A DNA stretch of 64,000 bases from Moniliophthora roreri (GCA_001466705.2 LATX02000202.1:310001-374000), one strand, 5' to 3'. Shown: positions 46,779 through 59,223, counted from the first letter of the stretch. Program-made: numbers and translations. The notes: generated by a model not told the origin, from the sequence alone.

Positions 46779-47854
46779 TCACATCAAGGTCCATAAGAGC
46801 ACCATCCATATCATCCCAACCAACGAGAAACCACCATTCCCCATCACAAACGACGAACTAGCCCCATTGATCAACGGCACCCCAACCCCAATCGTCTGAT
46901 TCACACAATCCAACATGCGTAAATCGATCCCAGACGGTAGCGGTGCATCCACTACCCCGGTCTCGCTCGTACTCCAAACCGCCTGAGAATTATTGTATCC
47001 ATCCATCGTCAATGCCACCGTACTCGCCCGATAATACTGTATCACCTGTTCCGGTTTAGGTGCATCAAAGGCCGAAACGTTGAACGGTTTTGCATCTTGC
47101 ATGTTTTTGGCACTATTGCTAGTGAAATATTGTGAACAGTTTTGGTTGAGAACCGTTATAAGCTCGATAGTGGTATCGTTGTCGGCCACTACACGTAAAA
47201 TTGTCGAGGTAGCGTTGGATTGGAACGCCGCCGTCATCTGGGGTCCACCCGGTCGGGATGTGTTACTCGGAAGACCGTATTCATCGTTATGGAGGTATGC
47301 GGCGGTTCCTAGACCGACACCCGCAGCGCTGCCCCAGACAACGGGCCAGAAGAAGAAGGGGAAACCACGACCCGCGACACCGCGACCCGTTACTCCAGGG
47401 TAGCCGCTTCCGTACATCCTAGTGTCAGGAGTAAGTCTTGACGTTGAATGAATGAGATTCGGCAAAATGAAACGTACCTCGTACCAAAAGCTTGCTCACG
47501 ACTACCTCCTCCCATCGCTCTCCCAGCAAACAGCTGTCCTGCGGGTACAAAACCAGCGGAACCTCCACCTCCACCGTAGGAACTCATTGATCGGCTGCCA
47601 CCTATTCATCTTCATGAGTGCACTGCAAATGAGAGAGGAAGCCAAAACTCACCATAGAAAGTCGACGACTTTGTTCGCCCAGGACCAGAGCTGGATGATG
47701 TCCAGGTTGTGCTACTCGAGCTTTTGCTCCCACTGCTTTTACTACCCCCGGTTTTTCCGCCTCGTGAGCCTCCACCCCTACCACCACCTCCACCGCCTTT
47801 ACGCCTGTAGAGCTTTTTAGTGTCTTGCCTGGAGGAGATGAGGGGGATGAACAT
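46779..47854 (-). CDS. Glycine-rich single-span membrane protein A (321 aa)
   Basis: Three exons (47854-47653, 47601-47478, 47418-46779) join in phase to 321 residues. After MFIPLISSRQDTKKLYRRK comes a Gly/Ser-rich stretch (GGGGGGRGGGSRGG), then MSSYGGGGG. A likely membrane span is GRGFPFFFWPVVWGSAAGVG near residue 125. A folded part follows with Asn-glycosylation-type sites, VVADNDTTIELI, VIQYYRASTVALTMDGYNN and CVNQTIGVGVPLI, and a hydrophobic C-terminus. I know no function for this family. The paralogue at 50212-51227 has the same exon structure. The pair is divergently oriented. Confidence 0.85.
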
Positions 47855-48459
47855 GCGTTGAAAAGTTTAGGGCGCAACTCACGTTTATATAGCTGTCGGA
47901 TATGTCACATCCGATATTTGTTTCAGGGGTAAAGGTCCAGGAGCTGTTGAACTTAAGGGGGCGATGACCTTCGCTTCCATTAACACCGTAGAGTTATCCT
48001 GTAGAACTTGAGGTGTGAGCGGCATGGAACACTGTATGTTTGATCTTGAGCGCTCACCTGTTTGAGTGCCAAGTATGTATGATAGCAGCGGGTTCCTGTT
48101 TTGGGAAGGTCTTCGCTCTATGGAAGTATCCGTTATCAGCTTCGACAGAAAAAGCTGTTGAGGTGTACGCATAAGCGATGCTTCAACAGGACATACAATG
48201 AACACATGCATTGCGCTTTCGCTAATGAATGCTGTGCAAGTCCTGCATCGGTTTCAACGACACCGGCAGCCAGCAACTGTCTCTTAGTCTGAATCTTCCA
48301 TATTATCTTCCCGATATCGGGTAAGAAAACAGGTAGACTGTCGTCGGATTCTTCCATTGCGCCGGCCCTGTTGGGCGCATGTTTCATCAAGTCACAGCGA
48401 GATAGCGGATCCGGGGAAAATTATCGGAATCTGTTGTACACGAAGTACAGCTTTTCATT

Positions 48460-49178
48460 TCAACGGGATTCCTCGAATACCAATCGCATCGACCAAGCAT
48501 CTTCACCGTCACCATCTGCACCATTTTCATCAGCTAAAGTACCCAGAACACAGGCGAAGAGACTCACAATACCCCTTCTCAATCTTCTCTACATCGAATC
48601 CCAGCGTATCCCTGTACAGCCCAATAGCAGCCTTATTCGATGCCCGAACATGTAGCGTACATGACTGAGCGTTGTATATCGTTGACATAGCTTCCTCTGT
48701 TCAATAAAACATCAGCACCAGAATTGCAAAAAGGACGACAAAACGCACGACTCCTCTCCATCAACCTCCTCGCAAGCCCCAGTCGTCTATATGACCTCAA
48801 AACCGATATCGAATTGACATGACCTCGAATTGAAGCTTGTCCCTCTTGCCCCTCCTCGTTATCCTCATCTCTGTCATTCATCTCTAGTCAGCCTCCGCAA
48901 AATCGAAATGTCGAACAAAAAAACGCACATTTTACTCAAAACATACCCCACAATCTTCCTTTTCCCTGTTTTCTCATCGATTGCTTCTGCGACGTAGGAT
49001 AATTGAGGCCAAGCGATGAGATGGTATATCCAAAATCGCATAACATAGTTTTCCGGGAGATTTTGGAGGTTGGTTGCTTGGAGGTAGGGGAGGTCCTCAA
49101 TCTAACTTTTCATGGTTCAAGCTTGAAAGATTGAGGGGAAGAAAATGGACGGACCGTAGCCAGACGAATGGAGAACAT
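48460..49178 (-). CDS. ARD1: N-terminal acetyltransferase, NatA catalytic subunit (ARD1/NAA10 type)
   Basis: Five exons (49178-49155, 49101-48936, 48883-about 48752, 48696-48568, 48533-48460) give about 174 residues. The start [42 protein letters not shown], the acetyl-CoA loop region in [46 protein letters not shown] and GEDAWSMRL match ARD1/NAA10 along its whole length. It acetylates N-termini of nascent proteins at the ribosome as the catalytic partner of NAA15. The insert [12 protein letters not shown] after YVLKM is acidic and longer than usual. This is the clearest housekeeping gene here, and it sits between the two glycine-rich paralogues. Confidence 0.92.
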
Positions 49179-50211
49179 GATGGTGGTGGTGAAGAAAGGT
49201 GTCAAGCGCTGGGCTACGGACTGGTCTCCCGTGATTCTGGTTATTCCCTCGTTCGTCCTGGCATATCGGATCATTCGGAATATGGTACGTCGTTAACTCT
49301 TCCTTTCATGTGAGTAGTCGACGATGAAGCAACGAATCCCCAAGATGGCGTATCCGATCGAGAGCTCAACAGAGCGCTAACAGAGTAATGCACCTGATTG
49401 GACAACTTCAAGCCTCTCCCAACTATGAAATGATACACCATTCGGTCCATCAATCAGGGGATGGACGCGAGGTTAGTTTATTCGTGCGATAGAGCTCAGC
49501 AACTTATTTCCGACAATCTCGTCCCCCGCCTACAGGAGGCTGGCTGCTATACACCATTCAGCTTGCTTAATGCGTCATATCAAGACAGCCGGAAAGCTAT
49601 GCTCTTTCTGAGCTGTACGTGCCTTATCCCTTCTTGAGTTTTTCAATTGACCCCCGTATACTTAATCCTTGCTCAGATTCTTTGAGCCCGTAATGACGAT
49701 TTCGATGCTAAAGGACGGAACATTTCCATCATATGGCAAGATGCTAGCAATAGTATACTCTGTCGTTGTTTCTTGCGCAGTGCTGCCGACTAAAGTACTT
49801 CTTTCAAGGCCCCTCTTTAAGCAAACGGCCCAGGCGCGCCCGCTACCTACACGCAGGGTTCGAATAAGTCATCAGTTGCCTTCTGCGGCTCCGAGGTGCG
49901 AAGATGTTTGGAGCGACACTCGAGCCTCAAATTGGAACCTCTGAGACATTCCAAGTCATCTAGGCCACGAAAACTGGGTCACGGTACCTCCATCGGAGTC
50001 AGATTGGAACGACAATAAGTCCTTGTCATCCTTAGTCGCAGAGAACCGCGGTCTGTGGCCGCCTCATTGTTATTGAGAAGAACACTGATGCTGTGTCCCT
50101 CCTTGTTCAGGTATCCTAAGGCTTGCCACATTCTTCTATGGTGATATATATATATAATGAGTTTAGGCTGTCAGGTTCTCTTGGGTACTACCAGCGCGGG
50201 ACAGCAAACTT
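49179..50211. other. Intergenic, no gene seen
   Basis: Upstream region of ARD1 and of the glycine-rich gene B. A TATATATATATAA run near 50145-50157 lies about 55 bp before the gene B start and may be its TATA element. No coding sequence recognised. Confidence 0.4.
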
Positions 50212-51227
50212 ATGTATATTCCATTCATCTCGCAACCCCGGGTCAAGAACTTCAAACTCGAACGACGAAAAGGTGGAGGTGGACATGGAGGTGGACATGG
50301 AGGTGGAGGTGGTAAAGGCGGCGGTGGTAAAGGCGGTGGTGGCAGTCGTGGTGGTAGCAGTTCGGCATCCCGTTCGGGGACAGGACGTACCAAGTCTACG
50401 ACGATCTACGGTATGTCATTCAGCCTCACTTGACCACTTCTAAGGCCTAACCGACTGGATCAACCAACAGGCAGCACCTCGTCGATGACTTCGTATGGCC
50501 GTGGCGGCGGTCCAGTCAGCACCGTACCCGAAGGCCAGAAATTTGCCGGAAGGTCCGTTGGGGGTGGAGATCGTAGCTCAATATACGGCTCGAGGTTCGT
50601 TTCGCCATACATCGTTTTCACTAGGACTAAAACCTCGAAAACAGAACATACGGTAGCGGCTATCCTTCTCAATCTTCGACGAGCGTTCAAGGCAGAGGCT
50701 TCCCCTACTACTTCTGGCCCCTCACCTTCATCGCCGGTGTTGCAGCCGGTGGAGGTCTTGCTCTCGGCGCTGCGGAATATGGGTCGCCAAACGACACATC
50801 TCGACCGGGAGGACCTATTCTGGCAGCAGCATTCCAGTCTCTTTCCACCAGTTCAAATCAGACAGTGCTGAAGGTTGTGGCAGATACGGATACTACTGCC
50901 GAGCTTGTCTCCATCATCAAGCAGAACTGTTCGTCATTGCTCGACACAAAAGCGGATGACAACCAGATGCCGCTCCCGGAAGAGGTCGTGCAGTATTATC
51001 GGGCGAGCTCGGTTGCTTTGACTCTCGTGGGGTATAATAATTCTGCTGTTTACAATAACAGCGTGGAGGATACGCCGATACCGTCTGGCGTTGATATGGT
51101 GATGCTAAATTGTGTCAATCAGACGATTGGTGCTGGTGTACCGTTGATTGACGGTAGTGCTGGCGTCAGAGTGATTGGCTGGCTGTGGACTGTGGTGCTG
51201 GGGGTAGCATTGTCAAATCTATGTTGA
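50212..51227 (+). CDS. Glycine-rich single-span membrane protein B (301 aa)
   Basis: Three exons (50212-50410, 50471-50594, 50645-51227) give 301 residues. The protein starts MYIPFISQPRVKNFKLERRK, then has a Gly/His/Lys repeat (GGGHGGGHGGGGGKGGGG), a MTSYGRGGGP block, a span near FPYYFWPLTFIAGVAAGGG, VVADTDTTAELVS, VVQYYRASSVALTLVGYNN, CVNQTIGAGVPLID and a hydrophobic end. Exon 2 is exactly the same length (124 bp) as in the paralogue at 46779-47854. The repeat (50265-50360) is a minisatellite-like GGAGGT run at the DNA level. Function unknown; the surface or endomembrane location is an inference. Confidence 0.85.
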
Positions 51228-52369
51228 TTGATCCTCGTTCGGACTTTATTGTACTGTTGTTTATGTCGACACCCTTGCTACGGTTGTTTAATGGGTGTTC
51301 ATATGCTCTCTTTATAGTAATGTAATATTCCGATACCATTTGGTTCGAATCGCCTGGCCATTTCCACTGCCAGTTGGAAGCCATGCCCTTACAGAACTTT
51401 AGGGTGAAGAAGCGGGCTTGGAGTGAAGCCTCTCGTGCTGACCGAAGTGTGAGGAGACCGTCCAAGGAAGTGTTCACGAGGGGAGACGACTCAGAGTTCA
51501 CTGACCCAGGCCCACGATGACGCAAGTAGTACATACCATTGAGGCGTGACAGCCCTGGGAATAAACAGCTAAGTATAGCCGCGGGCCCGGGTATAATCCG
51601 GACTCCGCATCCGCATCATCAATGCCCTTGACTGGAAGTCCCTTGTTTCATTGGAACCTCAGTGATTGGTTAACTTGACCACACGATTCATCTGCACTCT
51701 TACTACAGGGAAGATAACTACCGGCAACTAGGAATCTAGAGATCTCCAAGTAAAGAGCTCTTGATCTTCCGAACTTTCTTCGCCAACAAACCACGATGAA
51801 AATCAAACAGTTGGACCGATGCAAGGGCTGTCCCAGTGCTGTCCTCATACTCAGTTCCGAACTTTATTCAATAACCGAATTCGTCCAAATCTCGCCTCGT
51901 GAGTCGCTCTATTCCCGCTATAGTTGGCGCTTACCGGTCCGGGCAAAGACCTTTGGAAGAGACACTCAATGATGCACTGTGTATAAAGTGTGCACTGCAC
52001 TAATGATGACAAGACAGGCATGAACACATGAGCTTGCGTTAGGTACACCAGAGTGGTGTAGCTTCCGTCATAGCATGGTAGTGGTTTTTCTCGCTGCAAT
52101 GAACTACAGTCAGCCTGCAGTACTTCTGGCGCACTAGGTAATGACTATTAGCGATTCATTCAGACACATGTTCCGATCTCTTGCTGATAACGAACGCTAT
52201 GCTTCGAGACGCCGAGATCCTTGGACTGTTCAACTTATTGATTGCGGAAAATCCTCCCGCACCTCGTTGAATACAATGATGATCAAACCATAGCCCGCGA
52301 CCATATAAGGCCGTCTGCTTTGCACTAACAGAACAGGACTCGACTTATTCTCCCAGGTCGGCCAGCTCA
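51228..52369. other. Intergenic, no gene seen
   Basis: This lies between the glycine-rich gene B and the DUF6534 gene. Short frames occur on the minus strand only, without recognisable products. Confidence 0.35.
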
Positions 52370-54273
52370 ATGTCCGCTCATATTCCTTCAGGCTCTGCTC
52401 CGCCAGAGTTCGCTCTTCCAAAGGGTTTTGACCTATCTCCATTTCAAGATGGCCCATTCTCTGGTTAGTAAGCTCTCTTGGTTCTCTCAGATGTCCTATC
52501 ATCTAAGCTATTAAACTTGCAGGTTTCGTGGTTTCAACCATGCGCGTATCCTTGCCTATCCTTATACAATCTCGACCAACCAACCAGTGCTATTAGTCTT
52601 CTAGGTGTCATCCTAGTCCAGGCCTGGGCTTATTTCAACAACAACAACGACAGATGGGATCTTCGAGCATTGGTCAATTTTTTTCCCTTCACAATCTATG
52701 TCGTGCTCAGCGCGCAAACTGGTCAGGTTGCCTCTCTCGTGTAAGCCTTGCTACATCGCTGTGACCGACCTTGGCGGCTCACAGTTCGACCAACAAGTAT
52801 CATGGATATTGTCATCACCGTCATGAATAGTGTCGAGATGCATTATGTTCAGGTAGGATCTTGTGGCCTTATCAGCTCCCTGTAACTTACATTCATTCCA
52901 GATCTCGAATTTTGGCGATTTGATAGCACTGCAAAGCAAGAAACCGTGAGATAACAGTATTTGAAACGGAGCCGTTCTCGCAACTTCGGCCCTATAGATT
53001 CTCATATCAGATGTCAACTGTAGTGGTGACCGTGATGATAACGTTCTTGTTCGTCCATCGATCGCCGCTAATCTCGTTTTGTGCCACTGATGACTTTTGG
53101 TTAAATAGGGTTCAGATCTTTTTCGCGACAAGAGTTCTGGTGTGTGAGTGCCAGCAACTAAGATAAAGCACGCACCCTACTGATTGATGGACCTAGTAAA
53201 CCGTGTTCATCGGGTTGTTCCTCTCTTCATTGTATATCTCCTATTTCATTGTGAAACACGGAAATTTCTCACTCTTGAACCATGCAGATTCTATGTGCTA
53301 TTGGGGCTTGCGGTCAGTTTTTAATGCACAGTGTGGCAGTCCCGCATTCTAATGCCAATTTATTGATAAACTAGTTCCTGGCATGAGTAAGTTCCGGATC
53401 CAGTCTTCGTTTCAGTCTCTCAATCTGAAGGCGTTTATCACCAGTGGTCGGGGTCGGCGGTCTCGTACACTGGGATTTACAGGTGCTGACGACTACCAAG
53501 GCCAAGGTCAGTATTGTTTTAAGCCTCTAATACTCGGACCCAAATCCCCCAAAAGATCCAATTAGGATTGTACTGCGGATTTGCCGCACTCGGTGATCTG
53601 GCGGTAACCGTTGCCTTGTTATGGTCGTTCCGCCACTCGAGGACTGGCTTTAAAAAGTAACTTCTCATGCCTTTGATTGAGCGAACCATTCGCTAATTGA
53701 CAAATTCGTTACAGAACGGATGGATTGCTTCAGAAGCTCTTGCAGTATACTGTGACTCGAGGAGTCTTGATGACGCTCCTTCAGTCATGTTTACTCATAG
53801 TTTATCTCAGTCAGCCAGGATCACTAAGCTGGTAAGCATACTCAAAGCCCACACACTTGCCGCTTGTTTTGATTATATTCATTTTCGCATACAGGACAGC
53901 CCTCTACTACTGTGAAAGCAAGCTGTATGTTATTACGATGCGTAAGTCCCATTATTTTGTGAACGCAGACCGGCTTCTCATTGATTACCACCTCATTTAG
54001 TTGCTATGTAAGACGCGAAAGTCACTTGCAAGACATCGAATACTAACCACGTTCACAGGTTAAATAGTAGGGCATCGCTCCGGGGCGATAATCCGGCCGT
54101 CGTGACAGTCAGTTCAGGTGCTATCCAGACCACTCAAAGTGGTACAAATCCTAGCCAAGATACCGCAGGATCATCTACAAATGATCTTGAAGCAGGATAC
54201 GTGCTAAAAAGCTTCACACCCCGCAATCCGGTATGTTATACACCCGTTCATACGTACTTTCCAGGAATATTGA
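52370..54273 (+). CDS. DUF6534-type seven-membrane-span protein
   Basis: Heavily split gene starting at ATG 52370 (PPEFALPKGFDLSPF, a typical N-terminus). Later exons encode GVILVQAWAYFNNNNDRWDLRALV, IMDIVITVMNSVEMHYVQ joined to ISNFGDLIAL, VQIFFATRVL, VFIGLFLSSLYISYFIV, LYCGFAALGDLAVTVALLW with RHSRTGFKK, DGLLQKLLQYTVTRGVLM, and ESKLYVITM followed by LNSRASLRG. This order matches the DUF6534 family of Agaricomycetes (unknown function, seven spans). The tail is Thr/Ser-rich and ends near 54273. Exact limits of the small middle exons were not all worked out. Confidence 0.72.
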
Positions 54274-54705
54274 TACGAAGCTGCTTTCAGAACTTTGATG
54301 AAGACTATCGAGCAGGCATTGAGCCTGCGGAAAAGTCACAGATCCCCAATAATTTATGGAAGACTTCCGCCCATGGAGTGCTTAATATCACTCGAGAGTA
54401 GGATTCCATCACTTCAGCGGCCTCATCACGCTAAATGTGATCATATCGCTACGGTTGTAAGAAACGATGTGCTTAACGCATCTTATTTATTCGACTTCGT
54501 TCTTGTACTACTCTATGTTTCCACGAATAGCTTGGCACAGTGTTTTTGAAAACTATTTAGCGATGCTCTCCTTATACGAGTAAAGCAACTAGGCGATCCG
54601 ATCGTTAAACGGCCTATTCGATACAAAGCATGAGAGTGTGTTCGTAACTCGTCTAAAATCTAGGGATACACGATAGAGTCGTGGAAACATGCAATAACAA
54701 CCATA

Positions 54706-55935
54706 TCAGGCAACAGAAGGCGAGGAACGGGAATGAACGAACAAAATAACGAACTGCGGGTACCTCCTACTCCCCAATTCCAATGTAAATTTACCCGGCC
54801 CTCGCAGCGTCAAACCTCTGAATACCGTTCGGTTCAACAGATCTGCTCGCTGATACTTTCCACCAGGAGGAGCTCTACAGCACCTGTTCGCTTCAGTCCT
54901 AGCACGTTCATTCACACCCAACATGCCCCACCCCCCCATCGTCAACTCTGTACCGCAAAAGGTCCTTGGAGATCGCGTTGAGGACATCAACCACCCTGAG
55001 GAGGTCGTTCCCTGTCGGTTGAATAACGATTGGCCCCCAATTCCTCATAACAGGTGGAAGAGCGATGGTAAGTGACGAGCAGGGTGATGTGTCGCTAAGC
55101 ATGGATAGTGGTTGTCAAATGTGCTCGTCTGCTCTATCTGCCGTGGAGTAGGGTCGAGATATGTCCTAGTGTACGTGAGGCAGCCCTCGAAGCACCGCGT
55201 GCAGCTCGTATATCTGGAGTGCCGGCACTGGCGTAGTGGAGATAGGAGGAAGGGGTCGAGTTCCGAGATAAGGTGCCTTGGGGAATAACACTGGGGTCAA
55301 CGGGCTTTTTGAGTATAATCATGGTGCCCTATCGTTATCATCCTGTGCCGACCGAGACCGGTTCTCGTCTGCATTAAGCTTTGCTACATCGCGGCCGTAT
55401 CTCCTCGCTCTCTCTCTTTGGTTTTGTCGTAGAACTCGACGTGAAGGTCTCTTGAACGCCAGGTAACGTCGGCATTCTCGTATGTGAACCGTTTCTTCCG
55501 TCCTGGGACTATCCACTCCTCGTTGGAGCTGGCCCTGTGACTCGGATTGGATGGGCATATCCACTTGGAGTGTGGGTGGTTTCGGCAGCATGAGCGACTG
55601 CAGACATAATCAGTAAATGCCTTCGAGACTGAAACGAAGCCACGAAAACATACCGGACGAACCTTTCCGACGACAGCGACCTCATTATCATGCGTTTTCC
55701 GCCCACACCTCCTACTTCTACGCGACAATCGAGGTGACGTTTGCCCATCCGCGTACTTCTGGCTGATAATCGTCAGACGAGGAAGAAGTACAGCTTTTCG
55801 CTTGGGTGGTGCATACCGAGGAGGATTTGCAGATACATGCACCACTTTCCATGAGGGCGGTAGCTGGGCCACCAATAGTCGTGGAGGCATTTGTAGCGAA
55901 GGACGACGGAAGAAGTTTAGAATGCTCTTCATCAT
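54706..55935 (-). pseudogene. DUF6699 long form, copy 7, inactivated
   Basis: Read from the 5' end on the minus strand, there is an N-terminal Pro/Arg-rich part (LLVAQLPPSWKVV, SPRLSRRSRR) like the 45.5-kb gene, then YELHAVLRGLPHVH*DISRP, DEHI*QPLSM, VVDVLNAIS, GWGMLGVNERARTEAN, LLNRTVFRGLTLRG and FTLELG. Lesions are a TAG replacing the Trp of the WD motif (55166-55168), a TGA at a probable Arg codon (55115-55117), and a frame change at a run of seven G (plus-strand C, 54931-54937) where six would restore the frame. It cannot make a full protein. The relation of the N-terminal exon to the rest is not fully resolved. Confidence 0.75.
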
Positions 55936-56824
55936 CCTTGTTGGAGTATGTTGAAATCAGGAAGGTTGGAATATGCCTTATATCACGATGAAGCGTGGAG
56001 GGAGCGGGCTGCCGGGAACGAGGCGGTAGCGATTTGGCCACATTTTCTTCGGAGACGGGAGGTACGGTAGCGACGATTGTGTCTAGAGGGTTATTGTATC
56101 CCTTGTTCGGAGTTCGAAGGTCACTGACGGCAGGTAAGTAATCGTAAAAAAACACAAAGGTAATCATGGACCCACATTGACCTACAATAAACAAGTACAC
56201 ACACTCCGCAGGTCAAAGGTAGAGCCTCGAAGACACCGGTAGCCTGACTTTGTCATGTAAGTGGTGGGTTCCAAATTCCAGAATGCTGCTACCTAATCAC
56301 CGGTTTTCATGCTCCCAGTGGACATTCCTTAGTTCCAGGGCTTCAGCAGGCCGCCGTGGAACCTTATGTTGGTGCCAATGATGTTGCAGAAGATTAGAGG
56401 CAATAGCCCTCTTGAAGCTAGCAGGCCGGCGGTCCTGGAAATTCCATCACATGTGTCGTTTCCAAATGTCTGACAAGGCGACACGGGCTTCAGCTACGCA
56501 AAAGATATGGAGTTAATGACGCACCAGGTTTTCCAAGTACTAATTGCCGTAATGACTATCCAGCGAGTTCGGTTCTTTACTACCGCGCCAACCTTCGACC
56601 ATGGATTGCAAAATGCGAGTTGGGGAGGAGAAGTTGCCGTATGCTTTGAAGCGATCTGGTGATGGTTTGATGTCAAGGTTCGTGTGAAAAGTTGAGTCTA
56701 GCTTCACCGGCAATTTATGATCATGATCACCTCGTGTCCAAGGCTGTCGTTATTTGAATTTATTCACTGTCATAAAGCAGGCTATAAAATGCTCCGTAGC
56801 TGTTGAGAACTCTTCTCCATAGTC
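55936..56824. other. Intergenic, no gene seen
   Basis: The minus frame continuing to 56200 has no known features and probably belongs to the flank of the dead DUF6699 copy. Nothing else recognised. Confidence 0.3.
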
Positions 56825-59223
56825 ATGGACTGCAGAAAAGAGCTGAAGAACCTTCAGATCATATTTCAAGATGAGACAGCATATCGGGAACTGCTGGACC
56901 AAAAAGGCCGACTTGCCCAATCCTTGCTGGATCTACTGCAGCACGTAGGTTTTCATGTTTGCTTTTGGAACGAATAATGACTCACACCTTTGTGCAGCTG
57001 ATAGATGCCCCAGATATCACCAACCAGTTACGCGCTTCAATATGCAACACAATGCTTCGTCTTTCGAGGGCATCCGACCTATATCCCAGTTGTCTCGCAA
57101 TTCAGAATGTGAAAATAATGGGAAGGCATCCCGTAGCTGGTGGTGGATTCGGGGACATTTGGAGAGGGAGTTTAGGCGAGGGGAAGCAAGTCGTATGTTT
57201 GAAAGTGGTCAAGATGTATCTTATGTCCGACGTTAAGCGTTTGCTCAAAGTGCGTTTTCATACACTCTCCTTTGAAGTGGGATGCTCATGCCAACCATCC
57301 TAGGAATATATGCAGGAGGCCATCGTCTGGCGACAACTCAAGCATCCGAATGTTCTCCCCTGCCTTGGGCTCTACTACCTTGACGACAGCCATGAGCGTC
57401 TATGCTTAATCTCTCCGTGGATGGAGAACGGGAACCTCGTTGAGTTTCTGCAGGCTCACCCTCAAGAATCTATAGACCGGTTTCAGCTAGTGAGACTCCT
57501 TTATGCTGTGTTGTAGACCCTTGATGCTGAATAGAAGCACCGTAGATGCATGATGTAGCGAATGGGTTATCCTACCTCCACAGCTTGAAAATAATCCACG
57601 GAGATCTCAAAGGTGTAAGTAAGTCGATCCAATAGGTCTGGTATCTATTGACTATGAGCAGGTGAACATTCTTATGACGCCTTCCCGTCGGGCTTGCATT
57701 GCAGACTTCGGGTTATGCCGCGTAGCAGATTCCCAGGTATTTAAAATAACATCTTCCACATGCCATGCGCGAGGCACTGCCAGATGGTCTGCTCCTGAGA
57801 TTCTGATGGGAAATCGAACATCTGCAGAGAGTGATATCTACGCATATGGGTGCGTGTGCTACGAGGTAAATATCGAAATCGCGGTGTAGCCCCTTCAAGG
57901 GCTGATCATGGACTTATAGATAATCGCCGGCCTCCAGCCCTTTCACGAAAAGCCAAACGACGCAGCAGTGGCTTTGGCTGTCTGGCAAGGGATGCGTCCT
58001 TCCAGACCCCTGAACATGAACTTACATGACGACCTTTGGTCACTTCTGATGCGTTGTTGGGAGAGCGACCCGAGATCACGGCCAAGTCCAGAGGAATTGC
58101 TCATGAGCCTTGCCGAGCTGAATCCTGCCATTAATCTGATCCCGGACGCTGATAGCTGGGATACTCAGGTATTGACGGGACTAAGAAGTAATATTGATCG
58201 AAGGTCCCAGAAAACTGAGGAGGCAGCGAATTTTTTGTTGAAAGTTGTGGCAAAGTGTTTGTACCCATTTAGACAGGGAAAGTCTAGTAAGTCAATTTCT
58301 TAACCTTATTGTTGACGTTTCATTGAACAGTTCTCTACACTCTCTAAAGCAATTCAAAGGTGCGTCGATCGAAGTGCTATCCTTACACAAAATAGGCGCT
58401 CAGGTATTAGCTGCACTCACTAACATAATCCATAGGCAGTGGAGCCCTCCCGACGCTCTTTTCACCCGGATCAGGGAATGCCTAGCACAATACGCAGCTC
58501 GGACTGATTCCCTCGCGTATCTTCGAGAACTATGCATGTTGACTGTGACAATAGACACTGCTGTCAAGGTCAGGAACCAAGTCACCCGCTTCCCAAGGCT
58601 GACCAATGGTCATTTCGCCACAGGCGTCTGTCCATCACAAAGACATTCTCTCAGATCTCAACGAGAGAGTATATGAAGTCGTATATCTCCTAGTTTGTAC
58701 CTGTGGCGAGAGTTGTCGTGACGTCAGGAAACAAGCACGCTACATGAATGACCGCGGAACTGATTTGATGAAGTGAGTTTGTCCTTGAATATTTTGTGCC
58801 AGTGACAATGTACAACTCTTTGCTTCCAGAGTGCTCCAGGATATTAAGAAATTCGTGCTCAATCAGAATGGCCCGGTGGGAATGCTCCGGTATCGCCTGT
58901 ACGGCCCTGCGACTGTTCAAAGCTATATATCATTGTTATACCAAGCGTTAGCACCTTTCGATGTAAGCCACAGTGGCTTTTTCACCAATCTTGCTCACTG
59001 ACAAAAACGACAGCCTCCTCCAGAAGCGGAAATCAGGGATTCTGTCCGAATATTAGCTGCAGTATCTTCGGGCTGGATTGAAAAGCCGACAGCGAGAGAC
59101 TTATTTGCTAGGAACAACCCACTTCCAGGTTCACCAGATATCTCACTCCCAGACTCCAAATTCACCCAATATGTGCTAACTATACCTTCCTCCACACGAC
59201 TAGAATATAGGAAATCTCACTGA
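56825..59223 (+). CDS. Protein kinase with N-terminal helical leader and long C-terminal domain
   Basis: Multi-exon gene from ATG 56825 to TGA 59223. The N-terminus is helical (ETAYRELLDQKGRLAQSLLD), as in many mushroom kinases. The kinase domain has the glycine loop (VAGGGFGDIWRG), lysine in VCLKVVKM, HPNVLPCLG, ISPWMENGNLVEFL, catalytic loop HGDLKGVN, ADFGL, RGTARWSAPE, SDIYAYGCVCYE and RPSPEELL. Key catalytic residues are present, so it should be active. The C-terminal part (AQVLAALTNIIHRQWSPPD, RVYEVVYLLVCTCGESC, then PPPEAEIRDSVRILAAVSSG) is helical and of unknown role. Introns are short and in phase where checked. Substrates are unknown; the family is expanded in Agaricomycetes. Confidence 0.82.
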
